A DNA stretch of 64,000 nt from Amoebidium appalachense (taxonomy: Eukaryota; Ichthyosporea). Below the pieces are notes generated by a model that did not search any database, was not told where the DNA came from, and saw nothing but the letters and a program-made list of their open reading frames with translations. The position numbers and the translations under genes are program-made. Below are positions 36,645 to 50,552 of this stretch, piece by piece. The stretch's first letter is position 1, and each line of letters opens with the position of its first letter. The stretch covers positions 10,912,001-10,976,000 of the forward strand of contig CAVNZM010000002.1 in NCBI GenBank assembly GCA_963693365.1, given 5' to 3'.

Positions 36645-38200
36645 TAAAAGCATTCTAGCCCGGTAAAGTTTCAGCACTTTGAACACATGCAGTACATACT
36701 CGTATGAAGAAATTAAATGCAGGCTGGTTGCAGGTTGTCGTAGCAGGACGTCGTGGGGTTTAATCACTTTAACAGACAGTCGTGTTAATATGGTGTTTTT
36801 CGTTTTTGGTATGATAATATAGCTGGAATCTGGGAAGGCATAGACACAGTTCACGGGACAATAATCAGGTCTGTTATGTTAAAGTAATATCCCGGTGTAG
36901 TACTAATCGCGAAATGCAGATGTAGCAATAGTAAAGAGTCTGTTGCCGACGAGCTAACGTGCCTGGAGTTGTTTACTATAATACCACTCCATGTAGATGT
37001 AAGAGGTGTTGAAGTAAGTGATGTGCATATCTATCCAGGTAAACCTATTATGTAATGGCAAAAACCCTTTCGTCTAAACAAGTACAAGGGTATCGAGTAT
37101 CATTTAGCCGATCCATACACGCTTCTGCATGGGCACCCGTGTCACTCCCATATACATGCACATGACCTAGGTTGCTGCATATACGCCAAACATGCACAAA
37201 AAGTACATATTCTGTGGGTATGTTCGGGAATTTTTGTATGGTTGTCAAAGATTTCAGTGACTTTATATGTAGCGATGTAAACCAAAGGACATAAGAAAGG
37301 GAGTTAACATGAAAAAGCGAATAAAGACCTGCATATACTAAACATATATATGCGTCGTCATCAAAAAACTTTGCCAAGCGACAACCATTACCAGAGATAG
37401 AGTTGCCCGATGCCAATCAAAAGATCCTAATTTGTAAATACAATTGTGGCAACCGTTGTGGCACGATAATAATACATAGTCATCGTGCCTTTTTGATCTG
37501 ATTTCATTATGATGTGCATTGCGTGAAAGCTGTGACGTGCACATAGTGCCGGCATTCTCAGAGAGTATATTGTTAGACATGCCCCTACACCCTGTGCATT
37601 GGAATCTGACCCACAGACATTCAAAACAAAGCATAATGTGTCCCTTGGTGTGAAGATATGAAGCCCGTCCCTTCTCAATGCATGGGTCAAGAAAGAGAAG
37701 GCTGATCATAAGAACCATTAGTGTTATAATCATATAAACGTCGACGTGTCGTACGCGTCACGGCTATTCTTGCACATAACTATTAAGGTTGCCCAGTTGG
37801 TTTTTACCTAATTTGGTGACCCGAGTTGAAATGTAAATAACCTTAAACCCGGCCCGGCTGTACATGGAACTGTAATTACACTCGCGTGTTCTACTGGAAT
37901 ATATAGCTGCCTATGGCGCGACACATGATATTATGAGCCTCATAATTATTAGCGATAGGAATCTAGTTACATGCCGCGTGTGTAATAAACAGCACAACCC
38001 CCCACATGATCCTATTGATTCCTCCGCCGGTCTACAATGTACAAACCACACTATCCAAGTAGAATCATTTGAGCACTCAACAAGTGAAAACACTGGGGAT
38101 ATAATTTATCCAAATCAAGCACTCATACATGTCAGCTTGAAAACCAAAACATTCATTGAAGCTCTCAACGAGTCTTACATACACACATACTTCTGTAAGG
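36645..38200. other. PSEN downstream spacer, repeat-poor, with unrecognised broken frames
   Basis: Balanced base composition without simple repeats. On the minus strand, two overlapping frames (37338-37733 with a hydrophobic start, and 37048-37416) could be one frame interrupted near 37380. I do not recognise either. A decayed mobile element is possible, and I would not call a gene. Confidence 0.3.
36712..36717 (+). promoter_or_regulatory. Possible PSEN poly(A) signal ATTAAA
   Basis: ATTAAA 68 bases after the PSEN stop codon. A canonical AATAAA appears only at 37320. Confidence 0.3.
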
Positions 38201-38737
38201 CTGGTGCAAACCCCCCCCCCCCCCCCTGCCCCCTGCCCCCAGGGCCCCCCTCTCCCCGGCCCTCCCTCCCCTCACCCAGGCAGATTCTCACGCACACACG
38301 CCCACACAAAAAGGTGCACACACACGTAGTCATTGCGCAACACACATCGAACGTGCAATCTAACCCACAACACACGCTCTCGAGCTCTCCCAGACTGACT
38401 TGTGGCAAACACACACACAGTTCTTTTTGGATTTTAAATGGAAAACCAATCATCATGTGCACTCCAAGACATCGGCTCGTTTTTGCAGGAGTTGGTAAAA
38501 AAAAAAACTGGTATCATCATTCTGCAACAGTAATAAAGCCATCCCCCCCCCCCCCCCCCCTCCCCCCCTCCCCCTCCCCTCCCCTCCCCCCCGCCCTCCC
38601 CCCATTCCCCCCTCCCCCCTTATCTCAAGTTTTCCCCCAGCCCTGGGGAGGCTCTAGAAAAGTTTGTTCCCCAGAATATTTGATACAAGTGATGCCTCTG
38701 TCATAGTGAACCACACATTTACAGTAAGGCTTTACTA

Positions 38738-38795
38738 GTACAATCAAGGCCTCCTACATCAAATTGGTTGATAGAAGAGGCCCTGATTAGTCTCC
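38738..38795. repeat. Short relative of the 62.8-63.1 kb duplicated repeat
   Basis: CAAGGCCTCCTACATC, followed by ATAGAAGAGGCCCTGAT, resembles CAAGGCCTCCTACAAC and ATAGAAGTCCTTGATC in the repeat near 63 kb. Confidence 0.45.
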
Positions 38796-39215
38796 GAGCT
38801 TAAGCCTCAGGTTGACCCTCTACTGGCGCTTTTGCAAAATAAGTTTGTTCAAAAAAGCAGACTGTGTCGTCCCCCCTCCCCCTTCCTCCCCCCCCTCCCC
38901 CCCTTTGACTTCCGCACCATTTTTGTACGCCCGCATGCACACACGAATGCACACACGCAGGCCCGAACGCACGCACGTACGCATGCGTGCACACACACAT
39001 ACATACACACACACACACATGCAACACACGCAAACACCGTGACAAGGTGTGCACCCCATGCACATGTACATCCACACCGTGGCTGCACATATACGTGCGC
39101 GCACATACACTGCAGCGGCACACTCTCACATATATGTGTACACCATGTGTACACATACACACACACAAATACACCCACACACCCACACATGTGCACACGT
39201 GCAGCATCCACATAC

Positions 39216-39216
<1 letters not shown>

Positions 39217-39304
<88 letters not shown>

Positions 39305-39345
39305 ACACACAGACACAAACACACACACACACACACACACAAGCG
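39217..39345. repeat. (CA)n microsatellite
   Basis: About 85 bases of CA followed by CA with GACA/AAACA variants, in the PSEN-PRRC2 spacer. Confidence 0.95.
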
Positions 39346-39459
39346 TGCGCGCACGCGCGCGGACGCGCGTGCGTACACAAACATATGACATTGTACACAC
39401 ATACCAAATTTGCGACCACCGTCACCCCCCCCCCCCCCCCCCCCCCCCTTCCCCAGGCC

Positions 39460-39729
39460 CCAACCACCATCGGCAGAGTCAAGTACTTGCCGCGAAGCAG
39501 AATTATTCTGCAAAAAGCGTAATTCATTGTGCAAAAAGCAGAAATATTCTGCCAAAGCGAAATTGTTCTGGAAAGAGCAGAATTATTCTGCCAAAAACAG
39601 AATTATTCGGCTTTGAGCAGAATCATTCTGCTAAAAGCTCCGCAAAAAAGCAGAATTATTCCGGCTTTCGACAGCAGACTTACTTCAAGCGGAATGACTC
39701 TGCTTTTAGCAGTATAATTCTGCTTTTGC

Positions 39730-39767
<38 letters not shown>

Positions 39768-39861
39768 GCTTTTGCTAAACAATTCTGCTTTTAGCAGAAT
39801 AATTCTGCTTTTCGCGAATAATGCTGCTTTTTTGCAGGTTGACTCTGCCGATGTGGTTGGC
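39460..39861. mobile_element. Foldback element made of repeated 15-bp palindromes
   Basis: The ends are inverted copies: CCAACCACCATCGGCAGAGT then CAA at the left, and TTGACTCTGCCGATGTGGTT then GG at the right. Between them about 13 imperfect copies of GCAGAATTATTCTGC, itself a palindrome, recur about every 20 bases, separated by AAAA or TTTT-type linkers. Linkers read A-rich on the left and T-rich on the right, with a run of 35 A at 39731-39765. No coding capacity. It looks like a non-autonomous foldback or MITE-type element. The transposase family is unknown. Confidence 0.8.
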
Positions 39862-39869
39862 CCTCCCCC

Positions 39870-41588
39870 TCCCCCCCCCCCCCCCTCCCCCTCCCCCCCC
39901 CCCCCCCCCCCTGTACACCCCCCCCCCCCCTCCCCCCCCCCCCCCCCCTCCCCCCCCCCCCCCCCCCCCCCGGGCCCCGCACCGCGACATACACACGCAC
40001 ACACACAGAAAGATTGCGAGGGCTTCAGGGCGACCAAAATCTCATCCAATACATACCGTTGACATAGTGTATACACTTGCATATCATTATCCGGAGGCCC
40101 ATGATATCCATATATCCGGAGGATTGTACCACGTGCACATTACACATGTGTACACGCGACACTGTAAGCACACGCGCACATACATGCAACAAACGGACAC
40201 AAATTGTACAAAATCTACACAACATAATATTGGCCAATCCAATAAGTGTTTTCATAAAACAACAAAAAGTAGGAATAGGGCACGAGCACACACTACTAGA
40301 GTAAGTCCCCGTGCGGGAAGAAAAACTTCGATATTCATCGATCACCCCGACCTTTTTCTTTCTAAATAGGACGCCGAAAGGGGATTCATGGCCAACCCCC
40401 CCTCCCCCTCCCCCCTCCCCCCCCCCCCCCCCCTCCCCCCCCCCCCCCCCCTCCCCCCCCCCTCTCCCCCCATTCCCCCACCCATTCGCCCCCCCTCCCC
40501 CCGCCCCCCTTCCCCCCCCCCCCCCCCCCCCCACCCCCCCGTCCGTTCGATATGCCTGATAAGGACTGATTTCTGTGCCTCTGGTAATAAAACGGCGTGA
40601 ACACTGAACGTGACATACGTATTATTTTATGATATGTGCACACTGTATTGCTGTGATCACCATCGCGATATCCAGATATGCACATGTCCACTGATCGAGT
40701 GACCGGCCACCGTGAGTGGAGACGCCCCGCATAGGGCCAGATGCACACGGAGCGCACTCACTGAAATAGAACGCAATATTTATGCATGTGCATGCCGTTT
40801 CCCATATATGCCTGTGATCACAAGAGGGATCCGCGGCCAGGCAGGCAGGCAGGTTGTCTGGGGTGGCTGCCAGGTTGCCAACCAGCTGGCAGTGCCATTG
40901 TCGCCCACGTCGCCCACACAGCTACTCACCGGCAGCTGCCAGCTTGGCCAAGCTCTGCCGGCACTGACGGTCTGCGACGCCGTGCTGCAAAAAGCACACG
41001 GACTGCCAGACTGCACAAGATCTATTTTTGGAGCCATTTCTTATTTGATGGCGCAGCATAGACTTGCGTACACTTGAAGCTGGCGAGCTATGCCATTGGT
41101 CGAATAAATAAACGTGGCTAATAGTAAAGGCATTTTACGACAATATTATATGTATAAGTCAATTCTGTTTAAATAACATTTCTTTATGTGCACAATAATA
41201 ATGAAATCCTAAAGTCTTGGTATTTTTATATTCTTTCTACGTCCCAAAGCTGCCCAAGCCTGTGGCACATTCTCTTTTGCCTGTAGACTGATTCCATGAC
41301 AACGGATTTTTAATTGGTGTTTTATCAGGCAGAAGGTGCTTCCGCATACCTTAGATGCGATGACGCTGCTTGTTTGTGGAACGGCTCATTGTTTGGGCGC
41401 GAAAACTCTTGCGGGGGACGGCTCAGTTTGTGACCTTGCGTTTCTTCGATTTTCAATTGTCGTCCCGGACGGATTTCCTGTCTCGGGCGAAGACGAAGGG
41501 GAAAGGCCGAATTCTAGAGGCTTTTTGTTTGGTTTTAGTATTTGCATTAGCGACTAGGGCACCCCTTCGGCCAGGATAGGCGCAGATT
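39870..41588. other. Upstream region of PRRC2-like gene
   Basis: Two C-rich blocks (39865-39970 and 40396-40540), then about 1 kb of ordinary sequence. Around 40850-40970 short inverted GCTGCCAG/CTGGCAG motifs recur. No convincing exon or promoter element was seen before the ATG at 41589. Confidence 0.4.
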
Positions 41589-41700
41589 ATGAGTACCCGG
41601 CGTATCTCGAAGGACGATGGCGCGAGCAAGGGAAAGTTTAGCAGCCTGAACTTGGCAAGTGTCTTGAAGGGCACCACTGCCAAGCCAGCTGCCCCCACCG
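41589..41700 (+). CDS. PRRC2: PRRC2-like exon 1
   Basis: ATG followed by 36 codons, with SKGKFSSLNLASVLKG, recalling KYSSLNLFDTYKG of human PRRC2A. One base over before GTATGT. Confidence 0.87.
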
Positions 41701-42694
41701 GTATGTTTGTTTGCAGAGGACAGGAAATACGGATATGCAGCTAGAGAGATGGATGCTGGAAGGATGCGGACGGATGGAGAACGGATTTAGCTCTGAGCTG
41801 GGATGGGAAGATGGATACATGAATCTGATATCGTTAAATGGGACATGGATCTGGATTTCAGGGCTAAGAAACGTCAATTCATCAAAGAACGTCTGGCGCT
41901 CTCTTTATGCTCTACGGGCAATTTTTTTAATAAGCAAACATTTTCGGTGCTAATTCATGTTCTTGCCTATGGAGGATGTGGTCCAGATCTCCAAACGTTG
42001 GTTTGGGTCAATAACGTAACAAATTATTTGTATAGGTTCAACTGGTTACTTTTCACCTGTGGAAGTGTTCTAAGCGTAAAAACGGCAACGATCACTACTT
42101 GCGCGATTCTTAAAGGTTACCTTCTGGCTTACCTGAGGACAGGTTCTTAGCATCTGTGGTGGATATGAAGTTTGTGCTTCATCGCTGACGTCAGATTCTC
42201 CCACAGCCATCCGACCCGGTCTACAGGTTATTGGGCGGGTGAAAGGCAACAAGCTTGCCGCAGCGCCCCCCGTTGCACCCAGACCTATCAATCTTCCTAG
42301 TCTTAAAAAGGAAAAATGCAGGTCTGGATCCAACAACCAAGATTGTGCCTGGTGGCGGTGGGGGCTGGGGGGTGCAGCCCCACACCCCCCAGCCACTGGT
42401 GCAGTCAGAGCAGAGCAGCCCTCTGCCACACTCACCGGCGCAGGAAAAGCAGGAGGAGGTGCAGCGGGCTGTTGGAACCCAGAGCCCAGCACTAGGTGGG
42501 CCCCAGTTTAGGCCCGGGGGGCTGGGCACAACCCCCCAGGCCTCGCAGAGCCCAGTCCCCGCCTCCCCTGCCCAGCCCCACTCGTCCGTGTCACCACCTC
42601 CGGCACCCAGGATCTGGACACCCAAGCAGTACGTTGCCCACATGTGCACACACACACTCTCTCTCTTTTTCACTCACTCACTAGCTCGCTCACT

Positions 42695-42756
<62 letters not shown>

Positions 42757-45700
42757 CACATGCACACACACACATGCACATGCACACACACAAAACATGC
42801 ACGGACAATAACGCACACCCGTTTTCAGCTTGTACGGAACTCTGGTTGTGTGGTTGTGGAAGTTAGACCCATGGCGGGCTGGGTGCACAAATGTCTGCTC
42901 GATTTGCGAGATCTGGTGTTTTGGATAAGGTGTGCTTCTGATGTTTGGCTAGAGGTGTTGAAATGGAAAGTGTAGAAGAGAGGAGTGTCGTTTTATAAGC
43001 ACAGGCATCAGACTTAATGGTGAAGTTGGGTGTTTTGGCACAGAAAGTGGCTGGCAATTTGTGAACTCAAAATGCCGTCGGAATAATGTTGTGGGAGTTC
43101 CTCAGTTTTCTTGTTCAAGCTGTGCATGTACACCATCATGTGTATTTAGTGTGCCCTGGGTGGTCTTATTTCCTTGCGGGTGCCCTTGCGTGTAAGCGCT
43201 GGTCCCATATGTAGTTGTTGTAAGGAACTAGGAGGTGCTTGTTGGACACAGTCAGTTTATATGGGAAAGCTGGGGCATAAGGCATTACCAGGCCATTTAG
43301 TGGAGAGTTATCGTTGCAGGTTGGTGTTAAAGGTTGAATGTGCGGTGTTAAATATAGAAGGCAGCTGCTATCTTGATATGTGACTGGCTAACTGATTTTC
43401 AAACATGGTTGTGTTCAGTGAGGAGGAGTCGACGGCTATGCTATGCGTATGTGGTGTTTGCTTTCTTTTATTCTTGTGGTCTTCCTCAGTTGCATGCGGC
43501 TGACAGCCTTATCACACTTGCACAGGGGCCGGCCTACTCCTTCCCCTTCGCAAGAGCTTGCGACGCCCAAGGCCACTGTGGCCAACCCGGAGGAGTTTCC
43601 GGCGTTGGGCGAGCAGACACCTTCGACACTCTCCCAGTCCTCTAGCGCACTACCTGTGCGAGAGAGGGAAAGGGAGAGGGAACGAGAGAGGGAGAGGGAG
43701 CCTCCGATGCCTGAGGAGCGGCTCAGAGATGTACCTCTGGACTCCCGCCCGTCTGACTCACAGGGCCACCCCGGGTCTCGAGAGTTCCGGGAAATGGATC
43801 GGCCTGATATGGGCTCAAATATTCCTCCACGGTTCCGTGACCGAGGTGTGTATTAGCTTGTACCTCCTTTTTGGCAGTGGGGCTTGTTGCTGGGAGATGG
43901 CGAGTTTTGGAGACGGCGGTGCTGGCAGTGGCAGGGCAGGTGTAGAGAGGAGGGGATGGGGGATTTTTCCGCTTATTGGTTTTTCGACAGGACAACTGTT
44001 CCCATGATCATGGACATCTCCGTGAACGTGGGACGAAAGTGTCGAAACGGACTTTTAAAGCTCTTTTTTTTTTTTTGTGCGAAAGGGTAATGTGTTGGCG
44101 TCCCTGTTTACGTCCTCTGCAGGGAGTGTCTGTGCATTACACCGATATGGGTTGCACTTGTGCACAAGCATCACTAGTCCTTGTTGCATGGACATGCACA
44201 ACCAAGCCTTTTTGTTTTGCTTGTGCACAGGCAAAAGTTTCTGACATATATTTCTGCAGGATTCCAAGGGCCCCCCGGTGACTTCCATGGTCCAGGTCCT
44301 GAGCGTGGTGGTTTTGACTACCGCCATCAAAGGTGGGTGCATCTACTAATGTTTTATGACATTATGGTCCCACGTGTGAGATCTTGTGATTCTATTTGCA
44401 CACGTGTTATCCATACCGCCCTTTCCCTGGCTCCGTTTCCAGCCACCGGAACCTTTATGAAGGGGGACAGGATGTTTTGAGTTTTATGACCAATGTTCAT
44501 ATTGTTATCCACTTTTGCATGTCACCCTGTGTATTGCACCGTGCTGTTTTTTGGGTCGACCCCCCTTCCCCCCCCTCCTTCCTTCCCCCCCTCCCCCCCC
44601 CCCCCCCCCTCCCCTTTGGGTCCACAAACGGGTAAACGAACCCCTTGATTATCTTTGCGCATGTACTGTTGCGGGTAGTGTGTACGCATATGTGAACGCA
44701 TGGGTGACTGTGTTAGAATAATGTATCTGCCTCTGTTAGACTGCTCATAGAAGACGGGGGGGGAGAAAGAGAGAGAATGCAGAATGCATCGAAAGTACCC
44801 TGGTGAATGCAAACATACTTCTATTTACCCCCCCCCCCCCCCCCCTTTTTCCCCTCGGGCTGGTCGTCCGCATTTTATCACCGTCCTTCTGTCTGTGCAC
44901 TTGCTGTCGTTTGCATTTGACGTCACTGTGTAGGTGTCTGTACGTGCAGGCGTGTGTGCGCATTTTAGTGGTATGTATGTACATGCTGGTGCATTTTCCC
45001 AGCCGTGAACGTGTCGTTGCACTCACACATAGGCCTCGAGTCTGCAAATGGTGGTGGTGTGTGTGTGCATTTGTGTGTGTGTGGGGGGGTGGGGGTCGGG
45101 GTCGGGGGGCGCAGGGAGGGGGGGGGGGGGGGGGGGGGGAGGCAACCACAATATTTTTTGCCTGCAACGTGCACCATCTGCATTTATAGATGCCTGCACG
45201 ATGAGTTAATTCTCTGCATTTGTGACGAGTGCAGAAAGTAGGAATTTTCTTTCACCACCCTCCTGGTTGTGCGCGCTTGCAAACACGATCCATCACATAA
45301 CTTCCTTGCATTAATTTATGCACTGCCATCTTTCTCTCAGTAAAGACAGGCCCATCGTTACATACATTTGGCTGGCTCGTTTTCTGATATTTTCTGTTCC
45401 TGCAGACCTGGTCCATACGGTGCCCCCTACGGCTCCTACGGTGGTCCCAGGGGTGGCCCTGGCAATTTCCGGGGCCCACCCCCACGATTTGGCGGCCCAG
45501 ATGGCCCGGGGTACGGTCCCGGACCCGACCAGGGGTTTGGGGGCGGGTTTGGGGGGTACCAGCCCCGGCCGTTTTACCAGGCTGACCGCTATGCCCCCCA
45601 CTGGAGCAACAACCAGGGGCCCAGGGGTGGTGATAGGTTTGAGCGCCCATTTTTCCGCCCACCTGCACCCCAGCAGCAGCAGCAACCACCACTCAGGGAT

Positions 45701-47008
45701 CGGCCGATTGATCGGGACGCCGAGCCGCCACGGACCAAACCCACGCCGACGATTCCGGTGCTTCGCACGGCAATTATCGAGCACATAAACAAGGCGGCAA
45801 CGGCCAAGGACACGGAGGGGGACGACACGTGGGCTTTGGACGAGGAGATGGACTTCAACCAGCAGGTGGTGTTTGATGACGACGTGGACGGCAGGAAGCA
45901 GAGCAGCCCGGAGGAGAGGGGGGACAGGAGGCTTCAGGAGAGGGAGAGGCCAAGCGAACGAGAGGAGGAGAGGCCCAGTTTGGCCTCCCCGGCCATCCCC
46001 AGGCCCCCCCAGTCGTCCTCTCTGTCCAAAATGCAGGTGTTGGGCCACGGGGGGGTACCCATCCCCATCCCCTCGCAGTCCCCCACACCGCAAAAGTCTG
46101 TTGCGCGGGGCGAGGAGAAAGGGAGGAAGGAGATGGCCTGGGGTACGCCCAAGAGCGATGCTCGACCAATCACAATCCTCCGCCACCCTGGGGCCGACCA
46201 GCCCACGTCACCTTTTTCTGGCGTGGATGGTGGTAAGGAGGGAGAGGTGAAGGCGGATGCATCCCCGGCACCGGAAACGGAAAAGGAGAAGGAGCCGGAG
46301 GAGAAGAAGGAGGAAAAGGAGAGTGGCCCCCCCGTGTCGGCCTGGAGTCGACCTGACCGAATTGCCCTGCTCACAGGTGGGTGGTCAGTACAGGGTAGTG
46401 TCTTGGCTTTTCTGACTGTATATGCCGCTTCAAAGCACCACCGCCGCCACGTGCATACGTGCACACACACCCACTTGTGCATTCAGTGCCCCCCCCCCCC
46501 CAACCTTTAATCTGGGTGTTGAGATGGTGTTTCACTATTCCATCTGCCGTAAACACGTCCACCCTTAGATAGTGGTCGGCTCCCTCGGCTCCCTTTGAGC
46601 ACCAATCGATGCGATTGTCGTACTAATGTGCACAAGACAGTCACCTCATGTTATATATAAAGACAAAGGCTTCTCTGAAATGGATCTTGGACTTTGAACC
46701 TTCTGGTCATGGCATTGCTGGTGCTATCACGTTCACATTCACGCCACACACATGCACGTGCACTCGACCTTTGGCCACACTCTGATGCAGGACACCTGCT
46801 AGCAAACATGTGTCCATACACATGTGCATTGATCGGCTGCTGTGTGCTCTCCCGCACACTGACGGTGTACACCCTGAGCTCAAGGAAAGAGGGAAGGCAT
46901 CTTTCTGCATGTTTTTTCCCCCTTGAGTCCATGCTTACTTGGGTGTGTGTGTGTGTGTGTGTGCGTGCGTTCATGCGTGTTGTGCGTATATGTGCTTTTA
47001 TTCTTTTT

Positions 47009-47042
<34 letters not shown>

Positions 47043-48002
47043 AGGGCTTTTCTTTCATCTATCCTTTTTTCGAGCTGGGGGAGGGGGGAGATCGGGGTTT
47101 CTTTCTGTGTGTGGTGTGTGTGGGGGGGGGGGGGGGGGGAGGGGGGAGGGGAGGGGGGGTGTATGAGGTGTGGGGGGAGAAGGCTGGAATGATTGATGAT
47201 CTGCACAAAACATAAATCAAGTGCTACGTTTGTGTGTTTTCCCTGGCTATGCTTGTGGAACGTTTCCTCATCACACACTGACATCCGCTCTCTCACCAGG
47301 ACGCAAGCCCCAACCGCCAACCACCACACCAGCCCCGCCAGCGAGCGAGCAGCCGAGCCAACCCCAGGCCCAGCCACAGGCAGAGGCCCCTCAGGCCCCC
47401 CAACCCGAACCCAAACAGGACGAAGCGTCCGAAACACGTCCCGATATTGACAGGCAGCGGCGACTAAGCGAGAGCGAGAGGAGGGGGTCTGAGGATGAGC
47501 GGAGGGGGAGTGTGGATGCAGAGAGGCAGGGTGGGCGGGTAGTGATTCAGAAGGAGTTGATGCACGAGAGCATAGAGAGGGCACGGGTTAGGAGGCAGCA
47601 GGAGGAGGAGAGGCTGGAGCAGGAGAGGAAGGCCCGTGCTGCTGCAAAGCTGGCTGTATGTGCCCGCTCCCCCTAAACACATACTTGGCACGGACACACA
47701 CAGGCAGGAACAGACATACACACACATGCACATGCACATGCACAAACGTACAGAACACCCCCCGTAGCACGTGTGTGTCACGGGGCACATCCACACATGG
47801 GCAAGTGTGCAGAGTTTTTCAACCCCACCCTGCACGGTACATGCACAGGGTGCACGCGCACATGAGCTATGTGTAGGTGTGCCTTCGAACTGCTCGACAT
47901 ATGGAGCGGGGGTGAGGTGTGCCGCTGCCTTCCGGCCGGCTTTATTTGGGGCCTCAGGAAGTTGGCGAGTTTGTGTGGTGTGTCTGTGTTTACATCTGTG
48001 CC

Positions 48003-48034
<32 letters not shown>

Positions 48035-50520
48035 GGCAGAAGCATGTGGATGCTTCCGTGTGTTGCTCCTTCAATCACCGTACCGGAGTGTGGGTACGAT
48101 ACACTTTCACATCTGGCACGAAGATTATCGAGGTCATGCCTTGCACAAGCACTGAGGATGTAGGCTTGGCTGGTGGGCTGAACATGGTGGTATGGAGGTG
48201 CAGGTGGGGTGTGGGTGTGCTTCTGCTTCTAGGTTTGTGTTTTGGGTTGTTGCTGTAGGGGGTGATGGTGGGATAGCTTATGTTCTGGGTGGTGACAAGT
48301 GCAAACCTGTATATGCTACTATTACGTCATTCATCTAACTGTGTGGGGACCAGGCGCTGGAGAAGAAGAAGCAGGAGGATGCCGAGCGCCGGGAGGAGGA
48401 GGAGAGGGCGCTGGCCGAGGAGCGGGCCGTGCAGGAGGCCCAGGAGAGGGAGGAGGCGGACAGGCAGGCAGAGGAGGACAGGGTGCGCAGGGAGCAGGAG
48501 GACAGGGAGAGCCAGGAGGCCGAGCGCAGGCACAGGGAGGCTGAGGATGCCCGCAGGAGGGCAGACGATGACCGCCGGCGCCGTGCGGAGGAGGAGGCAC
48601 GCAGGCAGCAGCCCCGGCCAGCCCCCCAGCAGCAGCAGCAGGCCCTGCCCCCCCAGTTCAAGATCATGTCCCGGGGCCAGGCTAAGCCCCCCGGCCCAGA
48701 GACCACTCCCCAGGCCGCAGTAGCAGCACCAGCCACCCCGGCACCAGGCCCCACCACCCCAGCAGGGCAGCAGCAGCCACCCAGAGAATCAGCCCCGGCA
48801 CCCCAGGTGGCCAAGCCCCAGCCATCCCGGCCGGCCACGGTTGCAGAGAAGGTGCCAGCACCCGTGCCGGTGGAGAACCCCTGGCTCAAGCGCATGGCTG
48901 CCCAGGAGAAGAAGGAGCATGAGCCCCAGTCGGCCCAGCCCCAGCCCTCGGTCCCGGGAAGGGACCAGCGGGGGCCAGCTGAGAGGGAGAGCGAGGGGCC
49001 AAGGCCCAGCCAGGCGCAGGCACGGCCCCAGCAGCAGCAGCAGGCCCCCCGGGCTCAGCGGGAGTCCAAGCCACTGCTGGAGCGGCCACCCTCTGAGACC
49101 CAGGTCAAGGCCCCCGGTGCATCGGCTGGGGACAGTGAGTACGACCGGGAGCGCAAGCGGAGGCGCAGCAGTGGGCCCAAGGAGGCCCAGCTGCCCCCCC
49201 GGGAGGTGCGGAGGCGCAACAAGGAGGCCGAGCAGCTGGAGGAGTTCTACCTGCCCCTCATGACCGGCCCCCTCGTGCGCCTGGCTGACCCCGAAGATGC
49301 GCCCCACACCCTGCCCAAACTCATCCCCGTGTGCCTGCCTGGCGGCCGGGTGGTCACCATCGACCTTGCTAGGGTGGCCCAACCCCCCATGGCCCCGTCT
49401 GTGGACACCAGCAAGGAGGTGCATTCTGCCTCAGTGGAGCCCACTCCGGCTGCTACCGAGCCTGCACCAGCCCCAGAACCGGCCAAGGCGGCTGCTGGGG
49501 AGCATGCAGGGCCTAGCAAGGCAGCAGGCAGCAAGGGCAAGCTGCGCATCGAGTTTGAGCCGCTGGTGGGCAGCGGGGTAGTGGTGGTCAGTGGGGACAT
49601 GGCCGCCACGGACACGGACGATGCCGAGGCCTTTGTGGAGGTGGTCTCCAAGACCAGGGCCAAGCGCGAGCAGAAGGCTGCGGACCGGCGCAAGCGGGAG
49701 GAGGAGGAGAGGGCCCGCAAGGACAAGGAGAAGGAGGCAGCACTGCAGGCAGCTGCAGTGGCAGCTGCAGCCCAGGCATCGGCGGCAACGGCGGCGGCAG
49801 CAGTCAAGAAGCCGCAGGCACGGCTCAAGGTGCCCAGCATGAACAACGCCCACGTGCTCGAGTCTGCACCCCAGGACGTGCCTGTCGAGCCTACACCCTC
49901 GGCAGCTGAGCCTGGCCAGGGTGGCGGCGAGACCGACGGGCCACGGCAGGTCAACATGTGGGTGCTTGGTCCCCCCCAGATTGTCGACACCACAGGCCCC
50001 CTGCACACATCGGGCAGCGGCACGGACAGCGCGGGCGTGGGATCCCCACCGGGCATTCAGCGATCGGCCACGCCCACGTTCCGGGACGAGTCAACGGGGC
50101 TGGACCGTGTGATGCTGACGCTCAAGCAGCTGGAGGAGACGGTCAGCGAGCTGAGGGCCCAGCAGACACTGCCTGCAGAGATGGACGACAACCACGCACG
50201 CATGGCGGCTGCACGTGCGGCCTGGGAGAATGCCACGGTGGTCGAGAGCCCCATGTCGGCCCCGGGCAGTGGGGGGGATGGGCAGTCCAATGAGGACAAG
50301 CTTGCAGACGAGCATGCGGCAAATGAGCTGGTCAATGCTACAGCCGCAATCCTGGCACAGCCACCACACGAGGCGGAGGAGGCTGACGACCACATGCAGG
50401 TGTGTGTGTGTGCAGGTGTCTCTGGGGATGCGTGCGCGATATGTTTTGGTTCTTTTTCCTTTTTTGGAGGTTGTGTGTGTGTGGGGGGGGGGAGGACGAG
50501 GGGGAAGGGGGATGGATAAC

Positions 50521-50552
<32 letters not shown>

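Noticed and set aside
48335-50056. Long minus-strand frames opposite the PRRC2-like exon 7
   Set aside because: GC-rich coding sequence with few TA-containing codons leaves the opposite strand open. The plus strand carries the homology and splice sites.
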